NCBI GenBank assembly: GCA_020635855.1
Contig: JACJYZ010000004.1
Span: 434,001 to 498,000 of the forward strand
Source: Flavobacteriales bacterium
Lineage (GTDB): Bacteria; Bacteroidota; Bacteroidia; JACJYZ01
Direction of reading: 5' to 3'
DNA: 64,000 nucleotides
A program made the position numbers and the translations under genes. This document shows, in pieces, positions 62,958 through 64,000 of this stretch. Numbering within the stretch: the stretch's first letter is position 1; each line of letters opens with the position of its first letter. The notes beneath the pieces were generated by a model. It was not told the origin of the DNA. It searched no databases and saw nothing but the letters and a program-made list of their open reading frames with translations.

Positions 62958-64000
62958 GTGCATAAGTCCGTTTGCAAAATATTCTTCGCAATCCAGGCAT
63001 GTTTTGGGGTATCAACCATGCTTGTCAACGCACAACCCAATACCTACTGGCAATTTCAGGTATTCAGGGGCTCCTTGATATCCCCTCCCTGCACACTACC
63101 TTACCAGGCAGACAAATGTCCGGGATGGGTTAATATAGGCCCACATTCGGTTCCTATGGACGCATCGTTGGGTATATGTGGTGGCGAATCCGAAGGCTTC
63201 GACAAACGTACTTTCTCCTGGATAACCCAACAGGGCACCGATCCGAATACAGATGGAAAGCTTAACCAGCTTCCCGAAAGTTTAACAGACGCCATCCGTA
63301 TAGGAAACCAGGAAGCCGGATATGGGGCTGCATGCGCCACCCAGACCATCCATATTGACAGCGGACATAACCTGCTGAAGATCATGTATGCGTTGGTACT
63401 TGAGAACCCGGAGGGACATCCGGAAAACAAACAAACCCAATTCACCATTCAACTGCTCGGACTGCACAACGAACCTTTGCCATATCCCGTCATCACCGTT
63501 CATGGTAATGACCTGATGAACCAGGGTCTCGTTCGCTCCAAACAACCTGTTTGCGGGCATGCCTGTTTCAGCAATTGGTTGGTAAAAACCATCGATGTCA
63601 GCCCGTTATCTGGGAAAGACATAAAAATTCAATTCTGTGTAGCCGATTGCGGGATGGGCAACCACTATGCATATGCCTATGTAGCTACACAGCTGGACCA
63701 AAGCATACCGGATGAAACGGCAGACCCTCCTGTGTCGCTGCTGTTCATTCCCAATGCTTTTACACCCAACGGGGATGGAAATAACGAGCGTTTTGGTCCT
63801 GAAGGAAAGAGCATCATAGAATTTGAGATGTATATCTTTAACCGTTGGGGACAACTCATATTCGAATCGCACGCCCTGGATTCCAAATGGGATGGAAGAA
63901 TAGGTACATCAGGTGCCCTGGCTGATCCAGGTGCCTACCTTTGGATCATCCGGGCCACGGGTGAAGACGGCAAGCTTTACAAGCTTACCGGAGAAGTAAC
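62958..64000 (+). CDS. Secreted protein with T9SS type B sorting domain (3' end outside window)
   Basis: A frame open to the window edge begins at GTG 62958 (HKSVCKIFFAIQACFGVSTMLVNAQPN, a signal peptide); the next in-frame ATG at 63018 would lose the signal. The protein reads NTYWQFQVFRGSLISPPCTLPYQADK and contains several spaced cysteines and a beta-rich domain. It ends with the gliding-motility-associated C-terminal domain: LLFIPNAFTPNGDGNNERF, EFEMYIFNRWGQLIFES, KWDGRIG, GAYLWIIRATGEDGK. Only a few residues seem to be missing at the end. It is a T9SS cargo, as is the giant adhesin. A homologous N-terminal domain is common in Bacteroidota as PKD-like secreted proteins. Confidence 0.82.
   Translation, partial: MHKSVCKIFFAIQACFGVSTMLVNAQPNTYWQFQVFRGSLISPPCTLPYQADKCPGWVNIGPHSVPMDASLGICGGESEGFDKRTFSWITQQGTDPNTDGKLNQLPESLTDAIRIGNQEAGYGAACATQTIHIDSGHNLLKIMYALVLENPEGHPENKQTQFTIQLLGLHNEPLPYPVITVHGNDLMNQGLVRSKQPVCGHACFSNWLVKTIDVSPLSGKDIKIQFCVADCGMGNHYAYAYVATQLDQSIPDETADPPVSLLFIPNAFTPNGDGNNERFGPEGKSIIEFEMYIFNRWGQLIFESHALDSKWDGRIGTSGALADPGAYLWIIRATGEDGKLYKLTGEV

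Overview
This is a stretch of chromosome from a member of the Bacteroidota, most likely a gliding-type lineage in or near the Flavobacteriia, Cytophagia or Chitinophagia. The evidence is a complete porP-gldK-gldL-gldM-gldN set (the motor and core of the type IX secretion system, T9SS), SprB-type repeats, T9SS type B C-terminal sorting domains, DUF6089/PorG-like barrels next to uppS-bamA, and one promoter of the Bacteroidota form TTTG-N19-TAnnTTTG. By eye base composition is near 50% G+C and even throughout. I saw no insertion sequences, phage genes, tRNAs, rRNAs or CRISPR arrays. Almost everything looks like core chromosome.

Layout. 1-608: the end of an apparent nadB, then a gamma-carbonic-anhydrase-like protein. 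639-1189: a toxin-antitoxin pair whose toxin is frameshifted, with a palindrome in front. 1219-3264: aromatic amino acid genes (aminotransferase, tyrA). 3357-5494: groES-groEL with a terminator and a promoter region of three spaced sites and a sigma-54-like element. 5542-10978: miaB, a PAP2 phosphatase, a sigma-54 activator, lptE, a helical-repeat protein and secG, all leftward from one good promoter. 11124-20922: topA, an arginase-fold protein that has lost metal ligands, then porP-gldKLMN closed by a strong terminator. 20935-23485: a small barrel and a two-gene lipid-linked glycosyl transfer unit. 23486-26146: an S9 peptidase and Tag glycosylase. 26151-31306: a SiaA/SiaB/SiaC-like partner-switching operon whose phosphatase carries a beta-propeller sensor. 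31410-32769: a DUF2064 glycosyltransferase and a lipoprotein. 32750-38673: an O-acylation locus (MBOAT, two SGNH proteins, and a LysM protein with a degenerate lytic transglycosylase domain). 39763-47943: a 2726-residue SprB-repeat adhesin. 47936-64000: pdxJ, nadK, two tandem PorG-like proteins, uppS, bamA, two ompH genes, murI, a TPR/propeller/OmpA/DUF2914 protein and the start of a second T9SS type B cargo.

How it fits together. The window holds much of a T9SS (porP, gldKLMN, two porG-like genes, a PorE-like anchor) together with two of its probable cargos, next to outer-membrane assembly genes (two ompH/Skp-like genes, bamA, a second D15-family barrel, lptE) and envelope precursor genes (uppS, murI). 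The less described parts are the sensor-propeller Sia module, the O-acylation locus with its pseudo-transglycosylase, the degenerate arginase-fold protein beside the T9SS genes, the OmpA-DUF2914 fusion, and the groESL control region that shares a neighbourhood with a receiver-less sigma-54 activator. All functional assignments come from reading sequence motifs; no database search was run.
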